This document shows, piece after piece, positions 10,477 to 22,085 of a stretch of DNA of 64,000 bases. Source of the stretch: Calvatia gigantea (taxonomy: Eukaryota; Basidiomycota; Agaricomycetes; Agaricales; Lycoperdaceae); assembly GCA_025093985.1 (NCBI GenBank), contig JACAAK010000001.1:2790001-2854000 (forward strand), written 5' to 3'. A model generated the notes under the pieces. It did no database searches. It was not told the DNA's origin and saw only the letters and a program-made list of their open reading frames with translations. The position numbers and the translations under genes were made by a program. Within the stretch, counting starts at the first letter, position 1; each line of letters begins with the position of its first letter.

Positions 10477-12516
10477 ATGGGCAACACCTCCTCCGCTATC
10501 TCTTTACCCATTGAGCCTCAACCCAAACGGACCAGTGCACTTTCCCGCTTGATTAGCTGTGGCTCTACTACAGACGAACAGCAGGTCGAAGAAACACCCT
10601 TCCTCGATGAAAAGCGTTTCTACTACTCCCAACCTCGGGCTACCCCAACCCTCACTCACTTACCTTCTTATCCTGCGTTCGCTTATGCCCCAGATCCAGC
10701 TAAGGAAGCATACGCCAAGTTCATCAAGGAATTCCCTCGTATGTATACTCATCCAAATTTTGTTACGATACTCACATGTCTTCAGAATACCTTAAAACTC
10801 AGATTGTGGATGAACTGCGGGAATCAGAATATACAAGATTGAAGCACGCTGGAGAAACCTATGTCGATTATACCGGCGGCGGGATGTACCCAGAGAAACT
10901 CACTAAGGCACAACTCGAATTTTTGAATACCCATGTTCTCGGTAACACACACTCAGTGAACAACAGGTAAGAAAGGTCTCATTTGTGATACCGACACCAA
11001 CGTTTGACGCATGAGTCTCCACATTCATAGCTCTCAGCTTTCAATGAAACTTGCGTGTGAAGCTCGCGCGACTGCTTTGGACTTCTTTCACGCACCGGAG
11101 GAAGATTACACCGTTGTATTTACACAGAACGCGACGGGGGCACTGAAGCTTGTCGGGGAGGCATTCCCTTTCAAGAAAGGCGGAAGCTACGTCCTGAGCG
11201 CCGATTCTCACAACAGTGTATGTACACCTCTAAAGACGACAACGAAGACAGCTCATGGTTCCTGCAGGTCAATGGTGTCCGCCAATTCGCGATTGAAAAA
11301 GGGGCAGATCTGGTTTACATCCCTACTACTAAAGTGGGCGGAATGGACATCAACGAAGCCAAGGTCGGTGACCTTGTTTTTACCCTTGCATCGAAAACTG
11401 ATCTAATCCATCCCAGGACTTGCTGTTGCGTCACAAACCCCAATCCAAGGCAACGCCCAGCCTCTTGATTCTCACCGCACAATCCAATGCCACTAACAGC
11501 AAGAACGATCTGTCCCTCATTAAATATGCCTCATCTCTCGGGTACTATACTATGCTAGATGCTGCTGCATTGGTACCCTGCACCTCAATTTCGCTGTCGG
11601 AGGTCGGCGCTGATGCAATGTGTGTCTCTTTCTACAAAATGTTCGGCTATCCAACAGGTCTCGGAGCCTTGGTAGTCAAGAAAACAATGCTGATGGACGT
11701 CTTAAAACGGCCCTGGTTTGGCGGTGGAACCATTGATCTTGTCCAAGCACCCGGAACCATCATGACCAGAGCATTAATAGCCCACGAGCGATTTGAAGTT
11801 AGTGCCTCCCAGTTCTTTGCGTTCGCTTCATTAACTCCAACCCCTCTCTCCCCCCAATGTAGGACGGAACCATCAACTATACATCGACGAAAGCCATTAC
11901 CGATGGCTTGAAGTTCTTGGCTGTATATCAACCGTACCTACCCTTACGAATCTCCTGCATCATGCGTTACGTATGGACGACTGTTCCCATAATTCTGCAT
12001 GACAGTGGCACTGGTGCTAAGAAGCTTCCGGTCGCAAAAATCGTATCTCGAGAACCTGGCCCAGCCTTGAAGAACGTTGGCGAACATTCAGAGACTGGCA
12101 CCATTATTGCGCTCCTCTTCTATGGTGTAAGTCGCAGCATACCAAGGGTTTCTGCACACATCCCTGATTGATATTCCTAGCCCGAGGGTGAACTCTTGCC
12201 TATCTCCTTTATCGAATTCGCTGCTGCGCAAAACAAGATCTCTTTGCGCACAGGGTGTGTTTGCAATCCGGGTGGCGTGTCCGCTATGATTGGTATCGAG
12301 GAGGAGATGAAGCACCTGCGCGAGGGTATGACGAAGAAGGAATGGGAGGCTGAACTCCACCGAGAGGTCGGCATGGTCCGGGTAAGCTTTGGGCTCGTCA
12401 GCAACTTCCACGATGCTTGGACCGTAATGCAATTTGTCGCTACTATTGGACGAAAGAAGGACAGAGAGGCACTCTGGAAGAAGTGGAAGGAATCCAAGCC
12501 CGGACCCGGATGCTGA
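10477..12516 (+). CDS. MOCOS-like class V PLP aminotransferase, paralogue 1
   Basis: This roughly 570-residue protein has the NifS-like fold of molybdenum cofactor sulfurase but ends without a MOSC domain. It starts MGNTSSAIS, a fitting N-myristoylation signal (Gly2, Ser6), followed by about 80 disordered residues. The catalytic domain includes GETYVDYTGGGMYPE, FTQNATGALKLVGE, SADSHNSV, DAAALVPCTSISL and SFYKMFGYPTGLGAL, where the Lys should bind PLP. RTGCVCNPGG follows: it keeps the first two Cys of the MOCOS sulfur-carrier motif but not the third. A C-terminal helix has VRVSFGLVSNFHDAW. Six introns restore the frame. A paralogue lies inverted at 28473-30594 with matching intron positions. 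It could be a cysteine desulfurase or a different lyase; the substrate is unknown. Confidence 0.85.
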
Positions 12517-12882
12517 TTACGCAACCCCCTGTCAGGGCCGCAGATTCATGATCACGATATCTCTCCGTCTTTAATGAGTGCCCCCAATTAAATGTACTTG
12601 TATCATGAAATGCGTCGAAATGAATTGACAACCCGCTGATTCCGCACGAAAATACGAGCAAAAGCAGTCCGAGTCTATTGGTTCGCCTACTAGGTTATAC
12701 CCCTTGGTTCTCTCAGGAAAACAGTCTTCATTTCCCTTCAAGCAGGTTCCACAGAACACCAGCCACACTCCCACGCGGAGAAGCGCCCGTTCCGCATGGT
12801 TTTAAGAATTTGGTAGTTTGCTTGATCACTCACGATCATCTATCCACGATATCCATATCCACATTGCCTGTATTCCGCAACA
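12517..12882. other. Intergenic between MOCOS-like gene and RdRP
   Basis: A 366 bp tandem-gene spacer with no recognisable coding. The last 50 bp upstream of 12883 are AC-rich and probably the RdRP leader; I see no clear TATA box. Confidence 0.5.
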
Positions 12883-15800
12883 ATGGAAATCTTTATGCAC
12901 AACATCCCTGTCGGTTATCAGGAGTATGACCTTAAAATCACACTCGCTCGGCATCTTCATGGACCAAATTTTCCCAACATCAAGGCAAATTTCCAGGTCA
13001 ACCTTTACTGGCCGAAGAAAGGAGCACGAACGGTTTCGGGTACGTTTACACTGGTCGATCTACACGTGGCCCGACGATTCCTAGAATTCCATGGGGGATT
13101 CCGTTGCTTGGAAGCCATTGAAATTGGAGGAAATCGGATATACTTTCAGGAAAGCGAAAACCTACCTCAACGTGAGGTACTCGAGCTTCTCTCTCGTTCC
13201 CGCTGGGTCGACCCCGTTGAGGAAAGAGAGCAGAACGAACGCTTCCAGAAATTGTATTCGTCTTCCTTGCCCTTACAGTCTGTCCAAACAGGCTGGATGT
13301 GCAGGGACCGAGTATTCTCTGTCGAAGGCGAGGTGCAGCTGCAGTGTTACCTTTCGTTCCATCCTGAGCGACGAGAGGTCCAGATTACGTTTCCACCACA
13401 GAAACAACAGCTCAATACTTATGTCTTCGCTATCCGACAATCATCTATCGTGTCAACTTCAGCTCATATAACTCGAGGCGGACAATCGATTATTTATTTT
13501 CGCCTCGAGTTTCCACCCACCCTTCTGCGAAGAAAGTCACAGAAGACATTATTTTACCGGTTATCTGTTTTCCCTTTCAAAACACTGAATCCACTTGCCA
13601 CTCCCTACACATCTCTTTCGATCCGTCTTGTTCTGGCATCACAAAATGATCTGGGCAGGTTTTTTGACTTAGCAAAGACAGCTGGTCTGTACCATGTCCA
13701 AACCTATCAGGTACCAACAGAACGTCGACGGTTGTTCACCAGCGTCGAGCTGGACCGCGTGACGAAGAAGGTACAGCTCTTCGATTGGCCCGTAGCATTC
13801 CAGCTGGAGGCTTTGCTACGCAACTTGGACGTCGATGTTACCGAGCTCTCCGGCCTCCTTCCACGAGTGGAAGAACTGATAGAGTCTCATGGAAACTTCT
13901 ATGTTGCCAGTCTTCTGAAAGTGTTTGGAGCTCAAGTTCGTAATTTGTCACACGATAATAGGAATACAGTGGAGCGGGTGTTGCCTTGTCTCGACTTTTG
14001 CCATCAGGAGTTCGCGAAACAAGATAACCTAGCCGTTCCATTTCCTGGTGACAAGAAGTTCTACCAATCATTTCATGCCACTGTCACACCAACCAACATC
14101 TTCCTCACCGGGCCCTTTTTAGAGAAATCGAACCGCGTGATTCGGAGATATGATAGGGTACATCAAGAAAGCTTCTTGAGGGTTGAATTCCGCGAGGAAG
14201 ATAACCTCCAATATCGACTCGATCGCAGCGTGAATGGGCGGGTGTTCATTCATGATCGACTGGGCCCTATATTTGAAGAAGGGCTAATGATCGCGGGGCG
14301 CAAATTTGACTTTCTCGCATACTCGCAATCGGCGCTAAGAGAGCACTCAGTTTGGTAAGCTGTAGTTCTGGGATATGTATGTGCTCTTACTGAAGCCAAT
14401 GTCAGGTTCTGTAAGCCCTTCGTTGACTCCGCACATGGCGGAGTTGATGCCGGAAAGATCATTGAGAGCTTGGGCTCCTTTGAGAACCTGTCCTACGATA
14501 AAGATCTCATCCGCTGCCCCGCGAGATACGCCGCTCGCTTATCTCAGGCATTCACAGCAACAGAAGCGGCCACCACAGTAAGGGTGGAAAATATTATAAT
14601 CGAGCAGGATGTTAAGACGAGAAACAAAAATTACACATTCACCGACGGATCGGGTAACCTATCGGAGGACCTTGCCAGAGAGATATGGCAGGTCATTGGT
14701 CCGAAAAGAGAGGAGAATAAGGAAAGTTTTCCTCATGCTTATCAAATTCGCTTCGCGGGATCGAAGGGCATGGTCAGCATCGATCATAGATTGAACGGGT
14801 CTAAAACCATCGCTCTTCGTCCGTCAATGATCAAATTTGACGCACCAGAATCCAAAGAAATAGAGATCGCCCGTGCTATTCACCGACCTACGCCATATCA
14901 CCTTAACAGGCCATTAATCATGCTGCTCGAGGGCCTCGGTGCTTGTTATGAAGTTTTCCAGAGATACCAAGACGAAGCGGTGGCAGACACACAGAACGCG
15001 ACCCACTCCCTACAGCAAGCTGCAGGGTTACTCGAGGCCCATGGCTTGGGTTCTTCGTTCCGCCTTTCTTCTGTTATGCCGGGCCTCTCGAAACTGGACA
15101 TAGACACCATACGAGGAGATCCCTTCTATGATCGTCTTCTCAGGGTAGCAGTATATCATGTCCTCCGCGATCTCAAGAACAACGCACGGATTCCCATTCC
15201 AGATGCCTGGACCCTCGCAGGGGTTGCTGACACGCATAATTTCCTTGAGGAAAAGGAGATATTCGCCTGTATTAAGAAGCCGGATGGGAAAATTATATAT
15301 TTGGAAGGCCACGTTCTTGTTTCGCGATCGCCCTGCATCCATCCAGGAGACGCACAAGTTGCAATTGCTATCGGGGCCCCGCCCAAAAGTTCGTGTTTCG
15401 ATATTGAACCTCTTCCGAACACCGTTGTATTCAGCATCAAAGGTTCGTTCCGATGACGGTGATTTGAGGCAGAATTAACGAAGCCCGCACAGGAAAACGG
15501 CCCATGCCTTCTTGTCTCGGTGGTGGAGATCTCGATGGAGACGTTTATAACCTCCTCCCATTAAACCATCATCAGCTAGGATCATTAAGATACTTCGAGC
15601 CAGCCAAATATGCACCAGCGGAAAGGAAACTTCGTGAAGGATCAAGCACAAAGAAGGATGTGGCAGATTTTGTGATGGAATACATTGTTTCGGATGTAAG
15701 TGACCATTATCTCTCCGCATAAGCACGTCCCGACACAGCCCTAGGTTATTGGCATCGTCGCGACCCACTGGCTGGTCATCGCAGACCAGAGCCAGTTCGG

Positions 15801-16590
15801 AATTCAAGACCGAGCTTGCCTTCGACTGGCGCAGCTACATAGTGATGCCGTGGATTACCCAAAGTCCGGTAACCCAGTGAATATTACAGACATCCCGAAG
15901 CTGAAGTTCCCAAAACCTGATTGGAGTGCTCCAGAAACTGTCGAGCCGGACCCCGTGAACTACTACCAGAGCCAGTCCGCCGTTGGGAGGTTGTCCCGTG
16001 CAATCAACCTCAATGAATACGAGCCCTTAATTTCTCCATCTCAACCTGGTGAGGGTCAGGTTTCCCCGCAACGAGACCCAATATCGGAGGGCAGCGCGCT
16101 CGAGGTGGGTGATGCCAGGCTTAAAAGAGCAATTGAAGAATGCGTCTCTGGCCACATAGCGACCGATGGTGCCCAGGATATGGCATCCAATGATCTCATC
16201 GCTAGCCTTTTCAGCTGGTTCTCTGGAGAGCTCGCCTACATAGCATCCGAGTGTAGCCTGAATCACAGACATTCCAAGCCCCTGTCCGAGGAAGAACTGG
16301 TTATAGGAACCATAACACAAAAGACGCCTCAACCACGGATGCGACGAGATAAGATTTCGAAAATGAGACAGTTGACGGATGCTCTGGTCCGCCGGGCCAG
16401 GGAAGTTCTGGAAGGAGAAGATGGGAAGCCGGCTGAAGATTATCTGCGGCATGCGTGGATGGCCTGGAATTTGTCGCTCGTTGAGGAGAAAAAGCACAAA
16501 TTTGGGGCAAGAGGGTTTGGATGGGTAGCGCTGGGTGCAATGCTAGACGCTGCCCGGGCGCTCGAGGAGTCTGTGGAAGAAAACAAATAA
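12883..16590 (+). CDS. RNA-dependent RNA polymerase (QDE-1/RdRP family)
   Basis: This cellular RdRP turns single-stranded RNA into dsRNA for Dicer in fungal RNA silencing (quelling). The start at 12883 gives MEIFMHNIPVGYQEYDLKIT, an RRM-like N-terminal region. The RdRP core shows WFCKPFVDSAHGG across an intron, FTDGSGNLSEDLAREIW, RFAGSKGMVSIDHRL, KTIALRPSMIKFDAP and GHVLVSRSPCIHPGD. The catalytic double-psi-barrel loop follows as GGGDLDGDVYNLL (about 15518-15556), with all three catalytic Asp present. The C-terminal part has ATHWLVIADQS and a helical tail to 16590. Introns 14355-14405, 15443-15492 and 15696-15744 splice in frame and give about 1,185 residues, a normal family length. No lesion is visible. 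Confidence 0.94.
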
Positions 16591-16859
16591 AGTGCCTTTT
16601 GAAGTCTGGCTCTGGTTGTCCATCACGTGCATCATCGAATGACCTCCTCCTCGCTTATAATTGTTTTCACTGTTTTCCTCATATCTTTTTCGAGAAGTCA
16701 TGTGTCTCGCTCTTTAGCTGGAATCTCCCAGGCACCACCTTATGGTGGAGGCTATAGTTAATGCATTTTCTAAGAACCACACATGTCCACAGGCGGACCG
16801 CGACCGTGAAGAACCAAAGAAAAGCCGTTCGAACGGGCCGCCTCCTTCGAACATCATGA

Positions 16860-16866
16860 TATAAAA
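16860..16866 (+). promoter_or_regulatory. TATA box of polygalacturonase gene
   Basis: TATAAAA lies 40 nt upstream of the start codon at 16906, as expected for an inducible secreted-enzyme gene. Confidence 0.55.
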
Positions 16867-16905
16867 CCTCCTTGTCGTTCATATCCAGGAAGCGAAGCAG
16901 ACAAA

Positions 16906-18757
16906 ATGTTGCTCTCATCTTTCGCCAGACTTTTGTTGGGTATCGTCACGGCCTTGGCAGTTTCTGATGTGGTGGATTCCAAAAGTTCCAAGAAAATGTG
17001 CACTGTGACGTCCCATGGTGATGACGACGCGCCACGATTCTTGGAAGCGGTGAAGTCTTGCGAGACGACCAAAGTTCCAAAGGATATCACTTTGAACATT
17101 GCCACTCGGTTGAACATGACTGGACTATTTAACAGAAGGATTGTACGTCGACTTTAATTTTTCCCCTTGATATTTTTTCTAATAGCTCTCTAAGGAACTG
17201 GAGGGGACTATACGTTTCAAGCCCGATATTCCATATTGGACTGGGGTTCGTCCACGCCCACCAGATATTCTATGCAGGTGCTGACGCTGTACTAGAACGG
17301 ATTTTTTATCCCGTTCCAGAATCAGATCACTTTCTGGCTTCTTGGGGGAGAAAACATTGTTTTGACAGGTGGAGGGACATTGGACGGCGTTGGTCAGGTG
17401 AGAGTTTACCGCGCATCCTTGCAGCAGCCTGAATAAACTAATTTTGCCTTAGCCGTGGTATGATACGTTGTAAGTTCCAAAAAGCCTAGCTATTCCCGTA
17501 CTTGCACTGAAACACTCAAAAGTGCCACCAACTCCTCCCTTCTCCGCCCGATCATTTTGACTGTTTTCCAAGGGCGCAATGTCCTTGTCGAGAACATCAA
17601 TATGGTGAACGGCCCTGAGTGGCACAATCTTGTAAGTCCCATTTATAATTATGCTGTTTATATGCCTCCTCACTAGCACACTCGTACCTCAGGTCAACGA
17701 AGGACAAAATGTGGTGTATAATAACATCCACATTAACGCTGTGTCGACCTCCTCTCATGGACCGGCAAACACGGACGGGTGGAACGTATACAGAAGCGAC
17801 AATGTCACGATTAAGAACTCGGTGATCGTCAACGGGGACGACTGCGTGGCCTTCAAACCGAGTATGTGATTCTCGCATGGGACCATGTTCTAGTTGAGTG
17901 AGTCTACCTCCGCGCAGATGCTACCAATATTCTCGTGGAAAATCTCGACTGTACCGGTTCTCAGTGAGTAACGAGACCTGTCGTATCTCAACAATACTAA
18001 CTTTTTGTGCAGCGGAATTTCTGTCGGGTAAGTCGGCAGGCATGCCGAGTTTTTCTCTAGACCTGATACGACCTCCTCATTCAGCTCTTTGGGTCAATTT
18101 CCTGGGGTATTTGACATCGTCCAGAACGTTCTCTCGAGGTAGGCATCCGCAGTATGCACCACATCATTAATGTTGACGATAACGGCACCTACAGGAACAT
18201 CAAGATGACTAGGGCTCAGAATGGTGCCCGGATTAAGTGCTGGGCTGGTCCGAATGTCGGTAGCGGGATTGTGAAGAACATTACCTTCGAGGGCTTTGTC
18301 GAGAGCAACGTTGACCATCCCGTTGTGATTGATCAGGTTCGCAAACGTAGCCACTCGTCCCAAGATTCTACTCTTATGTTCCTTTCAGTGCTACATGACG
18401 AATGCGACGGCGTGCGCACAGTTCCCCTCAAATACCTTGATCCAAGACATTGTATTTAGGAAGTTAGTCCCATCCGACCCATGATGACCACCAGGTTTCT
18501 GATGCTTTATTGCAATAGCATTTCTGGAACCTCAACCCGATCTGTAGTTGCCGAACTTAAATGTTCTCCTGACGGACGTTGCAGCAATATCGAGGTTGAC
18601 GACCTCGACTTGGTGTAAGTGCACTCCCTGATAACCCAGAAACATAACCCATTGCATTCTCTCAAGTGGCCCAACGGGCGCGGCTCAGTATACTTGCTCC
18701 AACGTCGTCCTCAGTGGAGATGCCGCCGGCCTTTTCCTTCAATGTGCAAGAACATGA
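16906..18757 (+). CDS. Secreted GH28 polygalacturonase (exo type likely)
   Basis: GH28 enzymes hydrolyse alpha-1,4-galacturonan of pectin outside the cell. The start MLLSSFARLLLGIVTALAVS is a clear signal peptide. Exons then give RPIILTVFQGRNVLVENI, GPEWHNLVNEGQNVVY, PANTDGWNVYRSDNVTI and NGDDCVAFKPNATNI. An intron splits GSHGISVGSLGQFPG. The next parts are ARIKCWAGPNVGSG and a C-terminal domain with CYMTNATACAQFPS and LKCSPDGRCSNIEVD, ending GLFLQCART. The catalytic NTD, GDD, GHG-type SHG and RIK motifs are all present. At least ten introns are needed, including 18136-18191 which restores SRNIKMT. The DGWN motif has Asn where DGWD is usual. Endo versus exo action is inferred from the NTDGW-type motif. 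Confidence 0.86.
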
Positions 18758-21359
18758 TCTTGGAGTCGAAGGAAGATCTTTCACAGGTAAAGGGACCCTA
18801 AACGTACATACCTGATGGTCATCATGTGTAAGGATAGAGATACGTTATTCGAGTTAAAGCATGCCTCCATGCCGAACAGCAGGTGTAAAACATTGATGTC
18901 GGTACACTAACACAATGAAGGCAGATCTACGGACAACCTGAAGTGGCCCTCATTGCGGAAGGTCAAATAAAGGGAGGAGGTTACATATATGCGCACATTG
19001 CGCAGTATATGCGCCGCGTTTCGAAGAAATCAGCGACCTTTGATAGCTGGCGAAATGGCACTCCCAAAGGGAGCAGAAGCTCGAACAGGGCGATGGGCAT
19101 TCTGGGAGTCGCCTGTCGAAAGATGCGCAAGAAGGGAATTATCACTTTGTAGACACCAGGCCATGAGGAACGGTTCCGTCAGCGCCATTAAAGTGGAGGT
19201 TAGTGGTCGCCCTAGGTATGCCGCGACGGCATCCTGTTCGGGTATTTCCTGCTGTTTGGTGGTGGAAGGACTCCCCGGGTACGGTGATTCCGCAGTGGTT
19301 GGAGGGTCACTATGGCATGTACAACCACCCGGGAGAGTTCTTATAGTCTCCCCAGGGCCTGACGGTGCGCGCTCAATATCAAAGAAGTAAGCCCAATTAG
19401 CTGTTTTCGTACTTGTTGGGAGGAAAGGTACCATAGAATCTAGAACCTCGTCACCCCCGGTGGTGTGCGGAAAAGGTACAGGTAGAAAGATCTTAACGCC
19501 ATTATCTTCGCTTCCGGGAGTGATAGCCTGATCATTTTGTGGTATCATGAAGAACAGGGGGGCTTTCAGATTGGTTCGAGAGCACAGAGAGGGTTCAAAG
19601 GTTGAAAATATGATTGAACGATGACCCTGTTTGGTTCCTCCCCCAATCCGACCAAGTCCACTACAGGGCGAGGGGGTGACTTGAAGTAGGCCGACCCATT
19701 ATTTCGCGACTCTATCCAGCTTGGCATGGTAAGAGATATGGCCTGCCTGGCTAGACGGGAAGTTCGGGTGTTGAGCCTCCCTGTTATCCCGTCACGGTAT
19801 GTTCTCTTTCTGCTACTTACCCCCCTCATAGTTGTGACTCTCGCCATCCAAGTACCATGACACCATCACGAGCGCGAGCGCGTAACACATCAAGGGCCCG
19901 GGCCCTAAGCTCATACCACGTCCCAGCACCAGCTTGCCGAATGCAATGTAGAGATCGCAAATCCCGAAAACAGGGCCGAACAAGTTGCCCTTTCATAGAC
20001 CCTCAGGAAGAGATTAAACTATATGTCAAAAAGCCAGCCCCTCAGGCCTTATGATCAGAGGATCGTTCTCTCTTGATGATTATCTTCGAGAGATCAAACG
20101 GGCCATGACCTCAGGTAAGTGGGCATTTGTTCATGTAAGTGGCGATCTCTTGGCTGCTTAGGAACGTTGGCTCTGTTGGTATTCCGATAGCAGGAGCTAC
20201 GAAACAGACCGAAAAGGAGGAAGGGTATCTAAACAGGGGGGCAATCGTTGACTTGAGGGCCCCCGAGGCACAGAGATACTATGAGTAAAATGATAAGGCA
20301 CCCGAATCGAGTGACACATTTTACTTTACAACAGGACTTCAGTCATTCAAGTTTGGACGCCAGTTTGGCTCGGATTGCGCACCTTTTCGTTATGTACACC
20401 ACCGGCGGTCTCCCAGAAGCCAAGCGTCGATGGTAAATCGTTATTCCACAAGCTTACCAGCCCATTTTTCCCAGAGATAGGCGAGGATCTTGTGTAATTA
20501 CCTCAACTCTTGCGTTAAAGTGAATCCAGGCTTCTGATTTGTACCAACTCATTGGCAGCGGGTTAGGGCGGGAGGCCGAAAGCGAAGGCTAAAACCTGGG
20601 AGCCGAAAATCAGGATTCTCGGCGGCTTTTTGCGGCCCAAACATTTTTATATCCACTCCAGAGGGCCGCAGAAAAGTTTGGAGTGTGAACAAGTGTCCTA
20701 TGGTGCCTTCATAATTTCGGGGCGATGGGAACTCCCGTTAACTCTGGATGAACACTACACACTGAGGCAAGTCGGACATTTGTGCACCAACTTCAATCTG
20801 CGGCTCGAAATAACGGTGTTTCCTCTGTAAGCACTTGTCGGGCGATCTCAGAGATGCTGCCAGCTGCTTATTGACCAGCCCACAGACGCAAACATGCAGT
20901 GACGGCGAGTGATACACCTTCAGAAGGTGATGACATGCCGTTCTTTGCAAGGGATCGTGGCATGAAACGTCGTGCCCAGGCTCGAAGGTCATGGGCATGC
21001 AGTTCTAAAATGGTACCCAAGTCCGTCCTAAATCCTATGAAACTCCGGGCGTTTCCTGTAAGAACTTTCACAGCGACAATCCAGTTGGGCGGCCAATCCC
21101 TTCGTCACTCGTCTGCCGCTGGCTTTTTGACGCAGGGAAAATCACCAGTGGGAATCCCCACGCGGACGTAACGAGAACATTTTGTCTTCCCGGACTCCGA
21201 GTGGCACTGCCTTGCACGACAGCGCAAAGTTGCAGATAGCTGCTAAATTTGGGATCGTTTGGTTAAATCTCCTGAGGGTAGAAAAAACCAGCGATTCCGA
21301 CAAGACTTGGGTACTTCCTGATCAGGTGGGATGCTGTTTTAGACCCCCGCCTGCAACTG
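18758..21359. other. Gene desert 3' of the polygalacturonase
   Basis: About 2.6 kb with only short unrelated open frames. Those on the minus strand at 19030-19548 and 19566-19847 are the longest but show no recognisable domain. A GC-rich palindrome (GGGCCCGGGCCC) occurs near 19890. I see no transposase or reverse-transcriptase motif. Decayed repeats are the likely content. Confidence 0.5.
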
Positions 21360-21654
21360 CTGTACCGGACTGTATGGTGGCAACACCTGAGACAGCGTTA
21401 CGCACGTGAACGGTTGTATTCTGGCAATTACATCGGCCAGAATTTGCAACAATCTTGCTCAGCACCTGAGCCAGAATGACAGATTGAGCTGCAGCATTGA
21501 AGCCTAGCTCTGGAAGGTGCGGAAATACTTCTAATTTTTTAATTTTTTTAATTGCAGCAACACCTTGAGCACTCTACGTGTTACAAAAGAGGAAATAGGC
21601 AACAAACTGGGTCCAGCGTTATGCATTATGTTGCCACATAAAGCCCCGTACAGT
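21360..21654. mobile_element. MITE-like TIR element, copy 1
   Basis: This 295 bp non-coding element begins CTGTACCGGACTGTATGGTG and ends with a diverged inverse (GTTGCCACATAAAG then GTACAG). It aligns along its whole length, in the same orientation, with 31627-31939. Shared internal words include CACCTGAGACAGCGTTAC, TCTTGCTCAGCACCTGAGCC and GGGTCCAGCGTTAT. The 3' flank has TA; the 5' flank has TG, presumably a mutated TA duplication. It has no coding capacity, so it would depend on a transposase elsewhere. Confidence 0.8.
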
Positions 21655-22085
21655 ATGTGGTTCTGTGAAGGTACTCTACCCTTACGGTTAACCAGGTTCA
21701 TGGTGATATGTTGGCTGCAGGCATTGGACAAGTCACAGACTATTCAAACCCTGGGGTGGCACCCGGCGTCATGACTCTACGTCTGTCGCAATTGGGTGTG
21801 GAGCATTATTCAAAATTACCCGTTATCACCTAACGACTGTCCCGTCCAACTAAATGATCGGCAATGTACTTAGAGTTAGAGTTTGAGAAGTAACTGTGTA
21901 GATACTTTTGTTAGTATCCTGCAATATGTTTGGCCTAGAAATCGCGATCTCTTGAGTTTCACTACCAATACACCAGGGGGAAATATCGTTTCAATATGGA
22001 AATCGAATTTGTCAAAAACTCCTGGGAAGATAAGACGATGTTCCTACATACTGCGTGTGTCACGGCTGTGGTCAACTAGAATAGG
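21655..22085. other. Intergenic between MITE copy 1 and USO1 3' end
   Basis: About 430 bp with no supportable coding; it probably contains the USO1 3' UTR near its right edge. Confidence 0.5.

Noticed and set aside
19030..19847. Two consecutive minus-strand open frames (19566-19847 and 19030-19548) as one spliced gene
   Set aside because: They are in different frames, no good donor and acceptor pair joins them, and no motif is recognisable.
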